In this document: positions 19,745-29,491 of the stretch, in pieces
Numbering within the stretch: the stretch's first letter is position 1
How the letters are laid out: each line of letters opens with the position of its first letter
Source: CAKVON01 sp902475665
GTDB taxonomy: Bacteria; Actinomycetota; Coriobacteriia; Coriobacteriales; Atopobiaceae
Direction: 5' to 3'
NCBI GenBank assembly: GCA_036321795.1
Contig: JAWQCY010000001.1
Span: forward strand, 310,001 to 374,000
DNA length: 64,000 bases
Notes under the pieces: generated by a model
The model's input: only the letters and a program-made list of their open reading frames with translations
Told to the model about the DNA's origin: nothing
Database searches by the model: none
Translations under genes and position numbers: made by a program

Positions 19745-22700
19745 ATGAGGCCCCTCAAGCTGACCATGAGCGCGTTCGGACCGTACGCGGGCACCACGAC
19801 CATCGACTTCGAGCGCCTGGGCACCTCCGGCCTGTACCTGGTGTGCGGGGACACCGGCGCCGGCAAGACGACCATCTTCGACGCGATCGCCTTCGCGCTG
19901 TACGGCCAGGCCTCCGGCAGCGACCGCAGCCCGCGCTCGCTGCGCAGCGACTTCGCGGACCCGAACGTCCCCACCTACGTCGAGCTGGAGTTCGAGTGCG
20001 CGGGCAAGCGCCACACGGTCCGTCGCAACCCCGAGTACGAGCGCCCCAAGCTCCGCGGCACGGGAACCACGACCGAGAAGCCCGCCGCCGAGCTCCACGA
20101 GCAGGGCCTGCCGCCCGTGACCAAGCCCTCCGACGTCGACGCGCGCATCATCCAGATGCTCGGCATCGACCGCGACCAGTTCTCCCAGATTGTCATGATC
20201 GCGCAGGGTGACTTCCGCAAGCTGCTCCGCGCGAACACCGACGAGCGCGCCAAGATCATGCGCAAGCTCTTTGGCACGGCCCCCTACCTCGACTTCCAGA
20301 AGTCACTGCAGCGTCGCGCGGCCGAACTCGGCGCACAGGGCAAGGGCGTGCGCCAGAGGCTTGCCGCCCTGGCGCCCAACGTGCTCGTCGACGGCTCGCC
20401 CGAGCGCTCCGAGCGTCTCGATGCCCAGGCCGCGTCCGAGGCCCCCAGCGCCGACGCGCTGCTGGACGTCCTCGCCGAGCAGGACGAGGCCGACGCCGCC
20501 CTGGGGCAGGGCCTCGAGGCTGCCGAGAAGGACGCCGAGGCCGAGGTCGAGCGCCTGGCCGAGCTTGCCCGTCGCGCGCAGCGCGTGGAGGCGCTCGCGC
20601 TCGAGTGCGAGCGCGACAGGAAGTCCCACGAGGCAAGCCTTGCGGACCTGGAGTCCGCCGAGGCCAAGCTCAAGGTGCAGGAGGGTCGCGTCGCCGAGCG
20701 CGAGCAGCTCGATCGCAAGGTCACCCTGCTGCAGAGCGAGCTCGGCCACTACGACGAGCTCGACGCCGCCCGCGCCGACCGTGCTGCTGCCAAGGCCGCG
20801 GCGAACGCCGCGCACGCCGATCTGCGGGGGGCCGATGCCGCCCGAGTGGCGGCCGACGAAAGGCTCGCCGCCGCTCGTCAGGACGTCTCCAGCCTGAGTC
20901 AGGCACCTGCCGAGCTTGCCCGCGCACAGGCGCGACGGGCGGACGCCGCGCGCGCGGCGGACGAGGCGGCGACGCTGGTCGCGTCCTGCGAGGAGCTTGT
21001 CCGCCGCCGCGCGGACCTCGCCCGACTGGAGCGTGACCTCACCGCTGCGACCGAGGCTCTCGCGGCTGCCCGCAAGGCTTCCGAGGCCCATGAGCGCAAG
21101 CTCGCCGACCTGCAGGCATCCTGTGACGAGCTGTCGGGTGCCACCGCATCGGCCGAGCGAGCCTCCGCGGAGGTCGAGCGCCTGGAGTCGAGATCGCGGG
21201 AGCTGGCCAAGTCCCAGGACGAGCTTAACAAGAGGCAGGCCGCACTGCATGATGCCGATACCAGGCTCGAGGCCGCCCAGGCCGCCTATGCGACCGCTGC
21301 CGCCAAGCTCGACAATGCGGAGGGCGTCCACGCGCGGCTCCAGCGCGCCTATCTCGACGCGCAGGCGGGCGTGCTCGCCGCCGGCCTCTCGCAGGGTGTG
21401 CCCTGTCCGGTATGCGGCTCGCTCGACCACCCGCACCCTGCCTCGCTCGCGAGCGAGGTTCCCGGTGAGGCTGACGTCAGGGCAGCCGAGGCGGCTCGCG
21501 CCGCGGCTGCCGATGCCGCCACGCAGGCGTCGTCTGTGGCCGCCGCTGCCAAGGCCGCCCGTCAGCTTGCCGACGACGAGCTCGGCGCCCTTGTGGCCAA
21601 GGTTGGGGACGAGGCCACCCTTGCCGAGCAGTCCAAGGCGACGAGCGACCAGCTCGCCGCCGCGCGCACTTCTCTCCAGGAGGCAAAGCTCGACGTCGCG
21701 AAGGCCGAGCGCCTCAGTGCCGACCTCAAGGGGCTCCGTGCGCAGGGACCGCTCCTGGCGGACAAGGCCCAGGCCGCCGAGGACGCGGTTGCCGAGGCGC
21801 GTTCGAGTCGTGACACCGCGCTGTCCGCGGCGACCGAGTTCGAGGCAGGGCTCGAGGTGACCGACGTCGACGTCGCACGTGGGAACAAGTCGCTGGCGGA
21901 CAAGGCGCTTGCCGCGGCCGATCGCGAGGTCGATGCCGCCCGGGCCAACGCGGAACGACTCGAGGCGCTTACGGCCTCGATCGCGGACCTGGAGCGCGCC
22001 ACGGGCGACGCGAACATGGCGCTCGAGACCGCCCGCGCCGCCGCCACCAAGTCTGACCAGGCCCTGGTTGCCGCCGAGACCCGTGTCAAGTCCCTTGCGG
22101 AAGGGCTTACCCACCCGGATGCGGGCACTGCCCGCTCCGAGCTCAAGCGTATGGCCGACGCCGTCGCGCGGATGGCATCCGAGCACGGTGCCGCCTCGGA
22201 TGCGGTGTCCCAGGCCCGCACGCGGGTCGCCGCGGCCGAACAGCGCGCCGCCTCTAGCCGCAAGCGTCACGAGGAGGAGCTCGGCGACGACGCGCAAGAC
22301 CTGGCGGACGCCGCGACCCGTCTTGCGGATGCCAGGCAGGCCCGCGACGAGCTTGCCGAGAAGTGCCGGGCGCTTCTCTCCCGTCGCCAGTCCAACGACC
22401 GTATCGCCGAGCAGCTGCGCGAGCTTCAGCGGCAGGGGGCAAGCATCGCGGCCCTTCAGGGCAAGATGGACGTGCTGGCTCGCACCGCGTCCGGCCAGCT
22501 TCAGGGCAAGCGGCGCCTGAGCTTCGAGACCTACCTGCAGGCGCGTTGGTTCGACCGCGTTCTCGTTGCCGCCAACCAGCGCCTGCGCGTGATGAGTGAC
22601 GGGCGCTACGAGCTTGTGCGCCAGACGCAGGCGCGCGACGCCATGGGCAACAGGCAGGTCGGACTCGAGCTCGACGTGCGTGACGCCTTCACGGGCAAGC

Positions 22701-23011
22701 CGCGCTCGGCGTCGTCTCTGTCCGGCGGCGAGGCGTTCCAGGCCTCGCTGGCGCTGGCGCTGGGCCTGTCCGACGTCGTCCAGGCGCACGCCGGCGGCGT
22801 GAGGCTGGACACGATGTTTGTGGACGAGGGCTTCGGCACCCTCAGCGAGCGCTCGCTCGCCCTGGCGGTGTGCACCCTCACGGAGCTGTCGGGCTCCAAC
22901 AAGCTTGTGGGCATCATCAGCCACGTGGAGGAGCTGCGCGAGTCCATCGGCAACAAGATCGTGGTGCAGTCCGGTCGCGTCGGCTCCGAGGCCAGGCTGG
23001 AGCTGGAATAG
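19745..23011 (+). CDS. sbcC: Exonuclease subunit SbcC (Rad50 family)
   Basis: SMC-like ATPase of 1088 residues, partner of SbcD. The N-terminal Walker A is GDTGAGKTTIFDAIAFALYG, the zinc hook CPVC lies near residue 555, and the C-terminal half has the signature SLSGGEAFQASLAL with Walker B MFVDEGFGTL. Between the ends and the hook are two very long alanine- and glutamate-rich coiled-coil arms. Two iterated 10-mers sit in the arms as AAEKDAE and ELAEKCR. It ends four bases from the convergent EamA gene, leaving no room for a separate terminator. Confidence 0.95.
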   Translation: MRPLKLTMSAFGPYAGTTTIDFERLGTSGLYLVCGDTGAGKTTIFDAIAFALYGQASGSDRSPRSLRSDFADPNVPTYVELEFECAGKRHTVRRNPEYERPKLRGTGTTTEKPAAELHEQGLPPVTKPSDVDARIIQMLGIDRDQFSQIVMIAQGDFRKLLRANTDERAKIMRKLFGTAPYLDFQKSLQRRAAELGAQGKGVRQRLAALAPNVLVDGSPERSERLDAQAASEAPSADALLDVLAEQDEADAALGQGLEAAEKDAEAEVERLAELARRAQRVEALALECERDRKSHEASLADLESAEAKLKVQEGRVAEREQLDRKVTLLQSELGHYDELDAARADRAAAKAAANAAHADLRGADAARVAADERLAAARQDVSSLSQAPAELARAQARRADAARAADEAATLVASCEELVRRRADLARLERDLTAATEALAAARKASEAHERKLADLQASCDELSGATASAERASAEVERLESRSRELAKSQDELNKRQAALHDADTRLEAAQAAYATAAAKLDNAEGVHARLQRAYLDAQAGVLAAGLSQGVPCPVCGSLDHPHPASLASEVPGEADVRAAEAARAAAADAATQASSVAAAAKAARQLADDELGALVAKVGDEATLAEQSKATSDQLAAARTSLQEAKLDVAKAERLSADLKGLRAQGPLLADKAQAAEDAVAEARSSRDTALSAATEFEAGLEVTDVDVARGNKSLADKALAAADREVDAARANAERLEALTASIADLERATGDANMALETARAAATKSDQALVAAETRVKSLAEGLTHPDAGTARSELKRMADAVARMASEHGAASDAVSQARTRVAAAEQRAASSRKRHEEELGDDAQDLADAATRLADARQARDELAEKCRALLSRRQSNDRIAEQLRELQRQGASIAALQGKMDVLARTASGQLQGKRRLSFETYLQARWFDRVLVAANQRLRVMSDGRYELVRQTQARDAMGNRQVGLELDVRDAFTGKPRSASSLSGGEAFQASLALALGLSDVVQAHAGGVRLDTMFVDEGFGTLSERSLALAVCTLTELSGSNKLVGIISHVEELRESIGNKIVVQSGRVGSEARLELE
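20521..20530 (+). repeat. Iterated 10-mer (in sbcC, AAEKD codons)
   Basis: Exact copy followed by GAC, in a coiled-coil arm. Confidence 0.75.
22354..22363 (+). repeat. Iterated 10-mer (in sbcC, LAEKC codons)
   Basis: Exact copy followed by TGC, in the second coiled-coil arm. Confidence 0.75.
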
Positions 23012-23015
23012 GGTC

Positions 23016-24014
23016 CTACGCCGAGGGGGCGGCTGCCTCGCCGTCCTTCTCGGCAGGGGCCGTGTCGCGGTTGACGAGGATGATGCCCAGGCACACCAGC
23101 AGCAGGGCCGCCAGGAAGACGAACGGGTTGGTGTCGGCGCCCTCGCCGAGCAGCAGGGCCGAGAGGGCCACGCCGAAGACCGGGTTCATGAAGCCGAAGA
23201 CGCTCACGCGCGAGACGGGGTTCACGGACAGCAGGCGTGCCCACAGCGAGTATGCCATCGCCGAGATGAAGCCCATGTAGGCGATGAGGCCCACGGCGGG
23301 CGCGATGGCCTGCGGGTGCAGCTGCCCGCCCATGCCGAGGCCGATGCCCAGAAGCACCAGGCCGCCGATCACGAACTGCCAGCCGCTCAGAAGCACGCCG
23401 TCGTGCTCCTGGGAGTAGATGCCGATCAGACAGGTGGAGATCGCGCTGGAGATACCGGACAGAAAGACCAAGCCCTCGCCGTCGAGGGCAAACGACAGCC
23501 CGCCCGAGGCGCCGCCCAGGTTGACGAGGGTCACGCCCGCCATGCCGACGACGCAGCCCAGGACCTTTTTGGCGTTGAGTCGGTCGGTGTGGAAGACGAG
23601 CGCGGCAAGCAGGATGCACATGAAGGTCGAGCTGGACTCGATGATCGAGCTGGCCATGCCCGTCGCCTTCGAGAGTCCCATGTAGAACAGGGTGTACTGG
23701 CCCACGGTCTGGAAGAGGGCGAGAATCAGGATCGGTCGGACGTCGGCCTTGTGTGGGACCAGTGGCTTGCGCTGGGCCAGGCTCATGCCCACGACCACCA
23801 TGATGCCCGCGAGGGTGAAGCGGGTGCCGGCAAACAGCATCTGTGAGGCGGTGTCACCGCTCGCGACGCCAAACAGGGCGTAGCCGAGCTTGATGCAGGG
23901 GAACGCCGAGCCCCACAGCCCGCAGCATATCAGCGCGCCCAGCACCAGGCCGATGGGCGTTGCCAGAAACGTGCGCTTCCCGCCGTCCTTCTCGCCAGTC
24001 CCGATGGCTGCCAT
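23016..24014 (-). CDS. EamA/DMT superfamily transporter
   Basis: Membrane protein of 332 residues with ten predicted helices in two EamA repeats, probably a metabolite exporter. It has GLWGSAFPCIKLGYALF in the first repeat and GIYSQEHDGVLLSGWQ between the halves. Both match the drug/metabolite transporter family. GGAGGGG lies just before the ATG at 24014. The short cytoplasmic N-terminus GTGEKDGGK and C-terminus PAEKDGEAAAPSA are unconserved. The tail is encoded by an exact iterated motif and the N-terminus by a one-mismatch copy. The substrate is unknown. Confidence 0.88.
   Translation of the reverse strand: MAAIGTGEKDGGKRTFLATPIGLVLGALICCGLWGSAFPCIKLGYALFGVASGDTASQMLFAGTRFTLAGIMVVVGMSLAQRKPLVPHKADVRPILILALFQTVGQYTLFYMGLSKATGMASSIIESSSTFMCILLAALVFHTDRLNAKKVLGCVVGMAGVTLVNLGGASGGLSFALDGEGLVFLSGISSAISTCLIGIYSQEHDGVLLSGWQFVIGGLVLLGIGLGMGGQLHPQAIAPAVGLIAYMGFISAMAYSLWARLLSVNPVSRVSVFGFMNPVFGVALSALLLGEGADTNPFVFLAALLLVCLGIILVNRDTAPAEKDGEAAAPSA
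23046..23055 (-). repeat. Iterated 10-mer (C-terminal tail of EamA gene)
   Basis: Exact copy followed by GAC, encoding PAEKDGE. Confidence 0.8.
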
Positions 24015-24195
24015 GGCCCCTCCGTCCTCGAAGTCACCCCGGGCGTTTGGCCCGCTGAATGTGACGATACACGTGCCACGGTCGTTTTGGTATGGGTCGC
24101 CTGTCGGACGGCAGAGAAGCGCGGGGGCGTGACGGAAGGGTGCTCGCGCGCCCCGTCGAGGGGTAGTCGGACACCGTCTTGGGACAGCGCCTCGT

Positions 24196-24237
24196 AAAAG
24201 AAGGGCGGGACTCGGGGATGAGCCAGGTCCCGCCCTT
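24196..24237 (-). terminator. Rho-independent terminator of the M42 peptidase gene
   Basis: A perfect 11-bp stem, AAGGGCGGGAC with GTCCCGCCCTT, is followed on the minus strand by CTTTTAC, just after the peptidase stop. The rest of the 24015-24265 spacer has a one-mismatch iterated motif at 24247-24256 and no gene. Confidence 0.75.
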
Positions 24238-24265
24238 TGCCATGCTGTCGAGAAGTGCCTCGACG

Positions 24266-25285
24266 CTACTTCGTCACGTAGGAGCGCAAGAGCTCGTAGG
24301 TGTTGCGGACGCCGTCCATGTGGGAGCGCTCGTAGTTGTGCGAGGCGTAGACGCCCGGGCCGATGAGGCCGTGGCGGATGTCGTAGCCGGCCGTGAGCGT
24401 GGCCTCGACGTCGGAGCCGTAGTGCGGGTAGACATCGATGGCGTAGTCGAGCCCGTTGGCCTTGGCAATCGCGGCAAGGTCGCTCACGACGTCGTAGTTG
24501 TACGGGCCGCCGGAGTCCTTGGCGCAGATGGAGACCATGCGCTCGGTGCAGCCGAGGTCCGAGCCCACGCAACCCATGTCGACGCTGATCATGTCGCGGG
24601 TGTCGGACGGCACGACGCTGCCGCCGTGGCCGACCTCCTCGTACACGGTGAACAGCAGTGAGACCTTGCGGGTGAGCGCGACCTCGCCCGCGGTCACGGC
24701 ACGGGCCAGGCCCAGAAGGATCGACGCGGAGAGCTTGTCGTCGAGGAAGCGGCTCTTGATGTAGCCGCTCTTGGTGATCGTGGTGCGCGGGTCCATGGCG
24801 ATGATGTCGCCCGTCTGAACGCCCAGGGCCTCGACCTCGTCCTTGCTGGAGACGTTCTCGTCCAGAAGGATCTCCATGTTCTTCTCGACAGGGTCGACGT
24901 CCTTGTCGGCGACGTGGGACGAGGGCTCGGTATTGAGGACCACGCCCGTGTAGACGCGGCCGTCGCGCGTGTGGACGGTGCAGTTCTCGCCGTCGGCCGT
25001 GCGCCACTGGTGCCCGCCGAGCGTCGTCGGGCGCAGGCGACCGTTGTCCTTGATGGCGCGGACCATGGCGCCGAGGGTGTCGACGTGGCTGGCGAGCACG
25101 AGCGGGTTGCCCTGGCCGCCGAGCCCGACGAGCACGTTGCCCTTGTTGGAGACCTCGGGGGCAAGGCCCATGTCCGTGAGGGTCCCGACCAGGTAGTCGG
25201 TGGCGTGCTTGGTGTAGCCGGTGGGGCTGGGGATGGCCGTGAGCTCGGTGAGGCGGTCGGCGATGTAGTCGAGCTGAGAATCCAT
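24266..25285 (-). CDS. M42 family metallopeptidase (glutamyl/deblocking aminopeptidase-like)
   Basis: Cytoplasmic dinuclear zinc or cobalt aminopeptidase of 339 residues that trims peptides. Metal and catalytic residues of the family are visible: SHVDTLGAMV (His and Asp ligands), FLDDKLSASILL (bridging Asp), the EEVGHGG pair (catalytic Glu then ligand), SVDMGCVG, and the C-terminal SHNYERSHMDG histidines. Length fits M42. It is alone between its terminator and purL. A dipeptidase-like specificity cannot be excluded. Confidence 0.9.
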   Translation of the reverse strand: MDSQLDYIADRLTELTAIPSPTGYTKHATDYLVGTLTDMGLAPEVSNKGNVLVGLGGQGNPLVLASHVDTLGAMVRAIKDNGRLRPTTLGGHQWRTADGENCTVHTRDGRVYTGVVLNTEPSSHVADKDVDPVEKNMEILLDENVSSKDEVEALGVQTGDIIAMDPRTTITKSGYIKSRFLDDKLSASILLGLARAVTAGEVALTRKVSLLFTVYEEVGHGGSVVPSDTRDMISVDMGCVGSDLGCTERMVSICAKDSGGPYNYDVVSDLAAIAKANGLDYAIDVYPHYGSDVEATLTAGYDIRHGLIGPGVYASHNYERSHMDGVRNTYELLRSYVTK

Positions 25286-25355
25286 GTTCGATGCTCCGTT
25301 CTCGCTGTCTGGCGACGCCCGTAGCCGGGCGCGTCGGTGTGGGTCGTTCGAGAAA

Positions 25356-25385
25356 GCCGCCCCGGGCTTGCGTGCCCGGGGCGGC
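25356..25385 (-). terminator. Rho-independent terminator of purL
   Basis: A perfect 12-bp stem, GCCGCCCCGGGC, with a 6-base loop is followed by TTTCT on the minus strand, 40 bases after the purL stop. Confidence 0.8.
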
Positions 25386-25424
25386 GGTTGGACGGTTCGT
25401 CCCGTCGGCGTGCGGGTGGCTCTA

Positions 25425-28400
25425 TTACGAGAAGTACCTCACGCCGCTCTCGAAGATGGGCATGAACTTCTCGCCCGGGACGTTGGCGTACAGTCCGTCG
25501 CCACGGCGCTCGACATGGCCCATCTTGCCGAAGACGCGGCCGTCGGGGCTGGTGATGCCCTCGACGCAGGCGACCGAGCCGTTGGGGTTGACGTCCAGGT
25601 TCATGCTGGGCTCGCCGCAGGCGTCGACGTACTGGGTGGCAACCTGGCCGCCGGCGATCAGGTTGGCGAGCACGTCGTCGTTGGCGACGAAGCGGCCCTC
25701 GCCATGGGAGATGGCCACGGTGTAGTCGCGACCCTGCTCGCACTGGCTGAGCCACGGCGACATGTTGCTGGCCACGCGCGTGCGGACCAGGCGGCTCTGG
25801 TGGCGGCCGATGGTGTTGAAGGTGAGCGTGGGCGCGTCGGCGGTGGCGTCGACGATGTCGCCGTAGGGAACCAGGCCCAGCTTGACGAGGGCCTGGAAGC
25901 CGTTGCAGATGCCCAGCATCAGGCCGTCACGTGCCTGCAGCAGGTCGCGCACGGCCTCGGTGACCTCGGGGGCGCGGAAGAACGCGGTGATGAACTTGGC
26001 CGAGCCGTCGGGCTCGTCGCCGCCGGAGAAGCCGCCGGGAATCATGACGATCTGGCTCTTGCGGATGCGCTCGGCCAGCTCGTGGGTGCTCTCGGCGACG
26101 GCCTCGGGCGTGAGGTTGTTGATGACGAGGACGTCGGCCTCGGCGCCGGCGGCCGTGAAGGCGCGGGCGGAGTCGTACTCGCAGTTGTTGCCGGGGAAGA
26201 CCGGGATGATCACGCGCGGGCGGGCGATCTTGTCGCCGCCGTAGACGTGGACGTCCTTGGCGACGAAGTCGATCTTCTCGACGGCGGGCAGCTCGGCGTC
26301 GGCGGGGGTGCGGTAGGGGAACACGCCCTCGATGGCGCCCTCCCAGGCCTGCTGCAGCTGCGTGAGGTCGCACCTCTCGCCCTCGATCACGAGCTCGTAG
26401 GCCTCGGTCGTGGTGCCGACGAGCTCGACGGCCACGTCGTCGGTCGCGGCCGGCAGCTCGGCGCCGTCGGCGAGCTCCACCAGGAAGCTGCCGTAGGCGG
26501 GAACGAACAGGCTGTCTGCCGGGATGTCGGGGGAAAGCTCGACGCCCAGCTGGTTGCCGACGCACATCTTGAACAGGGCCTCGGCCTCGCCGCCGTAGCC
26601 GGGCGTCGAAATGGCCAGGGCGGCCCCGTCGGAGACGAGCCTCTCGACGGCGTCGAAGGTGGCCAGCAGGCCCTTGGCGTTCGGGCGGTAGTCGTCGCCG
26701 TACTCGGCGGGCTCGACGCAGATGACGCGGTGGCCGGCGCCCTTGAACTCGGGCGAGGTGGCGCGGGCGGCCTTGCCCACGGCGACGGCGAAGCTGATGA
26801 GGGTGGGCGGGACGTTGAGCTCGCCCTCGGCGTCCTCGAAGCTGCCGCTCATGGAGTCCTTGCCGCCGATGGCGCCGGCACCCAGGTCCATCTGGGCCTC
26901 AAGCGCGCCCAGGACGGCAGCCATGGGCTTGCCCCAACGCTCGGGATCGTTGCGCAGGCGCTCGAAGTACTCCTGGAACGAGAGGTAGGCGTCGCGGTGG
27001 CAGAAACCGGCGGCGACGAGCTTGGAGACGCTCTCGACGACGGAGAGGTAGGCTCCGGCGAACTGGTTCTTCTCCATCAGGTAGGGGTTGAAGCCCCAGG
27101 CCATGGCGGAGGCAGTGGTGGTCTCGCCGTCGACCGGGAACTTGGCGACCATCGCGGAGGTGGGGGTGAGCTGGGTCTTGCCGCCGAAGGGCATCAGGAC
27201 CGTGGCCGCGCCGATGGTGGAGTCGAAGCGCTCGGACAGGCCCTTGTTGGAGGCGACGTTGATGTCGCTCACCAGCGACGCCATGCGCTCGGCGACCGTG
27301 TTACCGGCCCACTCGGGTTCCCAGCGCTCGGCCTTGGTGACGTGGACGTCCATGTGCTTGGGGGCGCCGTTGCTGGCGAGGAACTCGCGGGACAGGTCGA
27401 CGACGGTGTCGCCGCGCCACGTGATGTGGACGCGCGGGTCCTCGGTGACGGTGGCAATGACGGTGGCCTCGAGGTTCTCCTCGCGGGCGTAGCCCATGAA
27501 CTCGTCGACGTCGGCGGCGGCCAGCGCCACGGCCATGCGCTCCTGGCTCTCGGAGATGGCGAGCTCGGTGCCGTCGAGGCCCTCGTATTTCTTGGTCACG
27601 CGGTCGAGGTCGATGTCCAGGCCGTCGGCCAGCTCGCCCACGGCGACGGACACGCCGCCGGCGCCGAAGTCGTTGCAGCGCTTGATTAGGCGGCAGGCGT
27701 CGCCGCGGCGGAAGAGGCGCTGGAGCTTGCGCTCGACGGGGGCGTTGCCCTTCTGGACCTCGGCACCGCACTCCTCCAGGCTCTCGACGTTCTGGGTCTT
27801 GGAGCTGCCGGTGGCGCCGCCGATGCCGTCACGGCCGGTGCGGCCGCCGAGAAGGACGATCTTGTCGCCGGGGGCGGGGCACTCGCGGCGGACGTGGCTG
27901 GCTGGGGTGGCGCCCACGACGGCGCCGACCTCCATGCGCTTGGCCATGTAGCCGGGGTGGTAGAGCTCGCTGACCTGGCCGGTGGCAAGGCCAATTTGGT
28001 TGCCGTAGCTGGAGTAGCCGGCGGCGGCGGTGGTCACGAGCTTGCGCTGCGGCAGCTTGCCGGCGCGCGTCTCGGACACCGGGACCGTCGGGTCGGCCGC
28101 GCCGGTGACGCGCATGGCCTGGTAGACGTAGCTGCGGCCGGATAGCGGGTCGCGGATGGCGCCGCCGACGCAGGTGGCGGCGCCACCAAAGGGCTCGATC
28201 TCGGTCGGGTGGTTGTGGGTCTCGTTCTTGAAGAGGAACAGCCAGTCCTGGTCCTCGCCGTCGACGTCGACCGTGACCTTGACGGTGCAGGCGTTGATCT
28301 CCTCGGACTCGTCGAGGTTGGTGAGGATGCCCTGCTTCTTGAGCCACTTGGCGCCGATGGTGCCCATGTCCATGAGGCAGACGGGCTTGGCGTCGCGGCC

Positions 28401-29210
28401 GAGCTCGTGGCGTACCTCGAGGTACTTCTCGAAGGCGGCCTTGACGACCTCGTCGTCGATCTGGATGTTCTCGAGCTGCGTGCCGAAGGTGGTGTGGCGG
28501 CAGTGGTCGGACCAGTAGGTGTCGATCACGCGGATCTCGGTGATGGTGGGGTCGCGGTGCTCGGCCGAGAAGTACCTCTGGCAGAACTCGATGTCGGCGA
28601 GGTCCATGGCCAGGCCACGGTCGGCGATGACGGCCTTGAGGCCGTCCTGGTCGAGCTCGCGGAAGCCGTCGAGGACCTCGACGTCGTCCGGGGTCACGAC
28701 CTCCATCTTGAGGGTGTCCTTGGTCGCCAGCGATGCCTCGCGCGCCTCGACCGGGTTGATGACGTAGTGCTTGATGGCGTCGACGTCGTCGGCCGTAAGG
28801 TCGCCCTCGAGCACGTAGACCTTGGCGGAGCGCACGTCGGGGCGCTCGCCGGCGCTGACGAGCTGCACGCACTCGCTGGCGGAGTCGGCGCGCTGGTCGA
28901 ACTGGCCGGGCAAAAACTCGACGGCGAAGACGGCGCTGCCCTCGGGGGCGGCGCTGACGTAGCCCCCCTCGTCAAGCTCGACGCCGTCGACGGGCAGGTC
29001 GGCGGTCGCGACGTCGACCTGCGGCTCGCTGAAGACGATGGGGACGCAGCGACGGAAGAGGTCCTCGCCAATCCCCTCGACGTCGTAGCGGTTGATGACG
29101 CGTAGCCCCGTGAGGCCGTCGATGCCCAGGATGGCACGCAGCTCGTGCGCGAGCTGCTGCGCCTCCACGTCGAAGCCCGGCTTCTTCTCAACGTAGGTGC
29201 GGAAGACCAT
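25425..29210 (-). CDS. purL: Phosphoribosylformylglycinamidine synthase, single-chain
   Basis: Purine biosynthesis enzyme of 1261 residues that converts FGAR, ATP and glutamine to FGAM. It is the large single-chain form, with synthase and glutaminase on one polypeptide, unlike the PurSQL trimer common in other actinobacteria. It starts MVFRTYVEKKPGFDVEAQQL. The synthase core has FKNETHNHPTEIEPFGGAAT and GGKDSMSG. The C-terminal glutaminase has FSGGDEPDGSAKF, the nucleophile Cys in GICNGFQALVKLG, and the His/Glu pair region ISHGEGRF. ATG 29210 has GGCAGGA upstream, and a near-match of the iterated motif lies at 29221. Confidence 0.95.
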   Translation of the reverse strand: MVFRTYVEKKPGFDVEAQQLAHELRAILGIDGLTGLRVINRYDVEGIGEDLFRRCVPIVFSEPQVDVATADLPVDGVELDEGGYVSAAPEGSAVFAVEFLPGQFDQRADSASECVQLVSAGERPDVRSAKVYVLEGDLTADDVDAIKHYVINPVEAREASLATKDTLKMEVVTPDDVEVLDGFRELDQDGLKAVIADRGLAMDLADIEFCQRYFSAEHRDPTITEIRVIDTYWSDHCRHTTFGTQLENIQIDDEVVKAAFEKYLEVRHELGRDAKPVCLMDMGTIGAKWLKKQGILTNLDESEEINACTVKVTVDVDGEDQDWLFLFKNETHNHPTEIEPFGGAATCVGGAIRDPLSGRSYVYQAMRVTGAADPTVPVSETRAGKLPQRKLVTTAAAGYSSYGNQIGLATGQVSELYHPGYMAKRMEVGAVVGATPASHVRRECPAPGDKIVLLGGRTGRDGIGGATGSSKTQNVESLEECGAEVQKGNAPVERKLQRLFRRGDACRLIKRCNDFGAGGVSVAVGELADGLDIDLDRVTKKYEGLDGTELAISESQERMAVALAAADVDEFMGYAREENLEATVIATVTEDPRVHITWRGDTVVDLSREFLASNGAPKHMDVHVTKAERWEPEWAGNTVAERMASLVSDINVASNKGLSERFDSTIGAATVLMPFGGKTQLTPTSAMVAKFPVDGETTTASAMAWGFNPYLMEKNQFAGAYLSVVESVSKLVAAGFCHRDAYLSFQEYFERLRNDPERWGKPMAAVLGALEAQMDLGAGAIGGKDSMSGSFEDAEGELNVPPTLISFAVAVGKAARATSPEFKGAGHRVICVEPAEYGDDYRPNAKGLLATFDAVERLVSDGAALAISTPGYGGEAEALFKMCVGNQLGVELSPDIPADSLFVPAYGSFLVELADGAELPAATDDVAVELVGTTTEAYELVIEGERCDLTQLQQAWEGAIEGVFPYRTPADAELPAVEKIDFVAKDVHVYGGDKIARPRVIIPVFPGNNCEYDSARAFTAAGAEADVLVINNLTPEAVAESTHELAERIRKSQIVMIPGGFSGGDEPDGSAKFITAFFRAPEVTEAVRDLLQARDGLMLGICNGFQALVKLGLVPYGDIVDATADAPTLTFNTIGRHQSRLVRTRVASNMSPWLSQCEQGRDYTVAISHGEGRFVANDDVLANLIAGGQVATQYVDACGEPSMNLDVNPNGSVACVEGITSPDGRVFGKMGHVERRGDGLYANVPGEKFMPIFESGVRYFS

Positions 29211-29491
29211 TCGTCCTGCCCTTCTCGGTATTGGACGCGCCTGTCGCGACGCGCCTGTCTCCGTGTATGCCTTGCGCCGCGCGCCTGCGGGCGCGACGCT
29301 TGGTTGTGGCACAGCTGGGCGGCCCCAACCAAGCCTCCATTATGGACCGAGAAGGGCGTCGGTGCCGTGCGGGGGCGCCCCGCTTCGCGGCGAAAACAGA
29401 TGCGGCAGCGGTGGCTGGCCGTACGACGGGCCCCGCGTGGCGCTATGCTGTTCGAAACCTGTCGGTCCATAAGGAGAAGGGCGGCGCGGCA

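Noticed and set aside
25425..29210. Separate purQ or purS genes
   Set aside because: The glutaminase domain is part of the same continuous frame as the synthase; no separate small subunit is seen.
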